From: an uncultured bacterium | Lineage (GTDB): Bacteria > Patescibacteriota > Minisyncoccia > Phycocordibacterales > CAIZIN01 | NCBI GenBank assembly: GCA_903933085.1 | Contig: CAIZIN010000052.1 | Location: 1-7,663, forward strand | Length of the DNA stretch: 7,663 nucleotides | Reading direction: 5' to 3' | Shown here: piece by piece, positions 6,454-7,663 of the stretch | How the letters are laid out: every line of letters starts with the position of its first letter | Numbering within the stretch: position 1 is the stretch's first letter | Notes under the pieces: model-generated | Databases searched by the model: none | Told to the model about the DNA's origin: nothing | The model's input: only the letters and a program-made list of their open reading frames with translations | Program-made: the position numbers and the translations under genes

Positions 6454-6813
6454 ATGATTTTCAACATTTTTAAAAAGAAAAACTCAACGATACCAAAAAA
6501 GAATGAGGAGGCTGTCATTATTAATTTGGATGCAGTTAATCTCTCTGATGAGGTTTATCAAAAATACGATTTGATTACCTTAGAAGATAAAATTAACGAA
6601 GTAATACGACCAAATAATCTTGGTGAATATGATGGTGATGAATCTGGTCCGGGTGTTACTAAGGTTTATTTGTACGCACCAGATGCAGAAAAATTATTTT
6701 CTTCAATTAAACCAATTCTTGAGACATATCCTTTGTGCAAAAATGCGAAAGTAATAATTAGAAATGGTGCTCCAGGATCAGTTCAAAGAGAAGAATTAAT
6801 CGTTCAAAAATAA
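6454..6813 (+). CDS. Small acidic protein of unrecognised function
   Basis: This 119-residue protein has a basic amphipathic start (MIFNIFKKKNS), no signal peptide and no membrane helix, so it is probably cytoplasmic. Its central part contains a Gly/Asp-rich loop (NLGEYDGDESGPGVTKVYLY) followed by APDAEKLFSSIKPILETYPL and a beta-rich end (AKVIIRNGAPGS). The pattern 'E-x-D-G-x-E-x-G ... LYxYxPDAExLF ... P' feels like a small conserved hypothetical family of alpha/beta proteins that I cannot name with certainty. No catalytic motif is evident. The ATG at 6454 is supported by the -10 box 7 bases before it. It is flanked on both sides by fragments resembling the ychF tail, and its transcript should end at the hairpin at 6901-6933. 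Codon use and low GC match the + strand neighbours, which supports a real, resident gene. Confidence 0.7.
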   Translation: MIFNIFKKKNSTIPKKNEEAVIINLDAVNLSDEVYQKYDLITLEDKINEVIRPNNLGEYDGDESGPGVTKVYLYAPDAEKLFSSIKPILETYPLCKNAKVIIRNGAPGSVQREELIVQK

Positions 6814-6824
6814 CCAATCTTCAA

Positions 6825-6863
6825 GAAATAGAAGATGGAGGTGCAATAGAGTTTAGGATATAG
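6825..6863 (+). pseudogene. Fragment resembling the 3' end of ychF (copy 3)
   Basis: Starting 11 bases after the small gene's stop and in a different frame from it, this stretch reads EIEDGGAIEFRI and a TAG stop. It matches copy 2 (6391-6429) at about 23 of the last 30 bases and again mirrors the YchF ending. There is no start codon or body for a gene. Together the two fragments bracket the gene at 6454-6813. Confidence 0.45.
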
Positions 6864-6900
6864 GTGCAAAGCACATAAAGTGTTTGTTGAGCTTAGATAG

Positions 6901-6933
6901 AAAAAAACCGCATAGATTATGCGGTTGTTTTTT
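6901..6933. terminator. Bidirectional intrinsic terminator
   Basis: AACCGCAT (6906-6913) and ATGCGGTT (6919-6926) form a perfect 8-bp stem with a 5-base loop. A run of seven A lies on the left (6901-6907, its last two bases within the stem) and GTTTTTT on the right (6927-6933). It can therefore end transcription of the small + strand gene and of the convergent minus-strand gene, whose stop codon (6917-6919) lies within the hairpin. Confidence 0.88.
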
Positions 6934-7348
6934 GGCTTGGAATAATTATATTTCTGACTAGTGTGCAGAGATTATTCACAGCATCGAGATAGGTCGTATC
7001 ATCATGGTTTTTTGTGGCCAAGGAATTCTTTTCGGGAAAATGATTGTAGCCATTCTTTCTTTGGCTTGTTGTGACAACCTTCTTCTCTTTGCAATATGCA
7101 AGCAGTTCGTCGCTATTGTGGCTACATGAGTAGTCACTCAACAATATGACATCAGCTCGTTCAATCATATCCACAGCCACATCCAATCTAGGCATTTTGA
7201 TTTTGGATGGGTCTGGATTTAATATCATCGTACAAGTGGATGTAATTAGGCCAGGACAATAATTCTTGAGTCCGACATTCAAAATATATGACATCCTCTC
7301 TGCTACTCCCGGATTTTCATCAATGATAAGAATTCGTACGTTTTTCAT
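6917..7348 (-). CDS. Divergent receiver-like protein, cysteine-rich
   Basis: This 143-residue protein has the residue pattern of a response-regulator receiver. A hydrophobic strand ends in Asp10-Glu11 (RILIIDENPG), a second leads to Asp72 (ADVILLSDYSC), a third ends in Thr93-Thr94-Ser95 (VVTTSQ), and Lys107 occupies the usual Lys region (FPEKNSL). Between strands two and three there is an extra stretch (about 42-62), and the loop after Asp72 lacks the usual MP...G sequence, so it may be a pseudo-receiver. It carries five cysteines (31, 39, 75, 86, 128), unlike the two canonical receivers upstream (two and one). No output domain, signal peptide or membrane helix is present. By eye its GC is about 40%, against about 30% for the signalling genes, hinting at a different history. 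It converges on the + strand genes and shares their terminator. The coding call is good; the receiver call is moderate. Confidence 0.72.
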   Translation of the reverse strand: MKNVRILIIDENPGVAERMSYILNVGLKNYCPGLITSTCTMILNPDPSKIKMPRLDVAVDMIERADVILLSDYSCSHNSDELLAYCKEKKVVTTSQRKNGYNHFPEKNSLATKNHDDTTYLDAVNNLCTLVRNIIIPSQKTTA

Positions 7349-7360
7349 GGCTTTTCGGTG

Positions 7361-7436
7361 TGAGTTTGTCGTGTCGGTCTACAATCTAAAAAAACGGTAC
7401 TTCCGCAGTGAGATTATAGAACCACTTACAAACTCA
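7361..7436. repeat. Inverted repeat flanking the minus-strand promoter
   Basis: TGAGTTTGT (7361-7369) and ACAAACTCA (7428-7436) are perfect 9-bp reverse complements separated by 58 bases. One arm lies just upstream of the -10 box on the minus strand and the other lies in the predicted leader, so a regulator binding both arms could loop out or block the promoter. It may also be coincidental. Confidence 0.4.
7413..7418 (-). promoter_or_regulatory. -10 box of the receiver-like minus-strand gene
   Basis: On the minus strand this is a perfect TATAAT. No clear -35 hexamer is found at 16-18 bp spacing (TTAGTT at 18 bp is weak). The transcript would start near 7406 and carry a leader of about 58 bases, the longest in the window. 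No Shine-Dalgarno sequence is seen before the ATG (7346-7348). Confidence 0.45.
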
Positions 7437-7507
7437 AACTAATAAGACATATTTTATTTAATGAACATTCTACTTATTGATACACTCTATTGAGGTTTTT
7501 GTAAAGC

Positions 7508-7627
7508 AGGTAAATACTAGATATTTGCAATGCAAAATAAAAGGTATTAACCCCAGGGCAAGCCCTGGACCCATTGGGAGTTCGCTTCGCTCACCCAATG
7601 CCGTGGCAAGCCACGGGGTATTTACCT
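7508..7627. repeat. Multi-arm palindromic element with terminal inverted repeats
   Basis: The 315-base stretch after the last gene holds this element at its right side. AGGTAAATAC (7508-7517) and GTATTTACCT (7618-7627) are perfect 10-bp inverted repeats at its ends. Inside are three consecutive GC-rich hairpins: CCAGGGC/GCCCTGG (7553-7559, 7562-7568), CATTGGG/CCCAATG (7572-7578, 7594-7600) and CCGTGGC/GCCACGG (7601-7607, 7610-7616). A smaller TTGCA/TGCAA palindrome lies at 7525-7535. AAAAGGTA (7539-7546) can alternatively pair with TACCTTTT (7623-7630). There is no coding potential. The design resembles REP-like or MITE-like non-autonomous repeats, and similar 'CCGTGGCAAGCCACGG' palindromes are, from memory, frequent in Patescibacteria assemblies. 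A mobile origin is inference; the structure is seen directly. Confidence 0.75.
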
Positions 7628-7663
7628 TTTGTTCGCAACTACACTCGGATGTCGTGAGTGAGT

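Noticed and set aside
7551..7616. CRISPR array suggested by the repeated GCAAGC hairpins
   Set aside because: There are only two similar palindromic units of about 16 bases in opposite contexts, with no regular spacers and no cas genes. Adjacent hairpins of a palindromic element explain them better.
1..7663. Alternative genetic code with TGA read as glycine (as in Gracilibacteria and SR1)
   Set aside because: All genes give full-length, well-aligned proteins under the standard code. No conserved domain is interrupted by TGA. None of the eight genes ends in TGA, but with so few genes this is not evidence of reassignment.

Overview
The window is low-GC DNA (roughly 30% in most genes by eye) from a bacterium with short intergenic gaps. 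Several traits recall Candidate Phyla Radiation (Patescibacteria) genomes: the pilin-like tail ending in WQEIP, the style of the Cache-HAMP-PAS histidine kinase, stand-alone receivers ending in YFVKSN..., almost no Shine-Dalgarno sequences, and a GC-rich 'CCGTGGCAAGCCACGG'-type palindrome. This placement is inference from recognition of protein style, not from a marker-gene tree. The standard bacterial code fits.

Layout. Bases 1-378 are the 3' part of a type IV pilin-like (PilX-type) gene that begins before the window. An extended -10 promoter then opens a signalling cluster on the + strand. It holds a membrane Cache-HAMP sensor without a kinase domain (441-1751), a full Cache-HAMP-PAS histidine kinase (1760-4156), and two stand-alone receiver proteins (4183-4593 and 4603-4998). 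After its own promoter comes the conserved ATPase ychF (5073-6233). A 220-base gap follows with hairpins, then a small protein of unrecognised function (6454-6813). A bidirectional terminator at 6901-6933 separates this from a convergent minus-strand gene (6917-7348), which looks like a divergent receiver and has a different composition. The last 315 bases hold the promoter of that gene and a strongly palindromic, about 120-bp repeat-like element (7508-7627).

How the genes may work together. The kinase has every catalytic motif needed to phosphorylate itself, and the two receivers have all phosphoacceptor residues but no output domain. A phosphorelay acting by protein contact is therefore more likely than direct transcription control. 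The kinase-less sensor has almost the same membrane layout as the kinase and may modulate it or act as a receptor of its own. The pilin upstream makes surface pili a candidate target, but this rests only on proximity.

The points most worth a second look are: short copies resembling the ychF 3' end repeated twice downstream and bracketing the small unknown gene; -10 boxes placed 7-8 bases before start codons, suggesting leaderless mRNAs; the multi-arm palindromic element at the right edge; the cysteine-rich receiver-like protein; and an altered G4 nucleotide-specificity motif in YchF.
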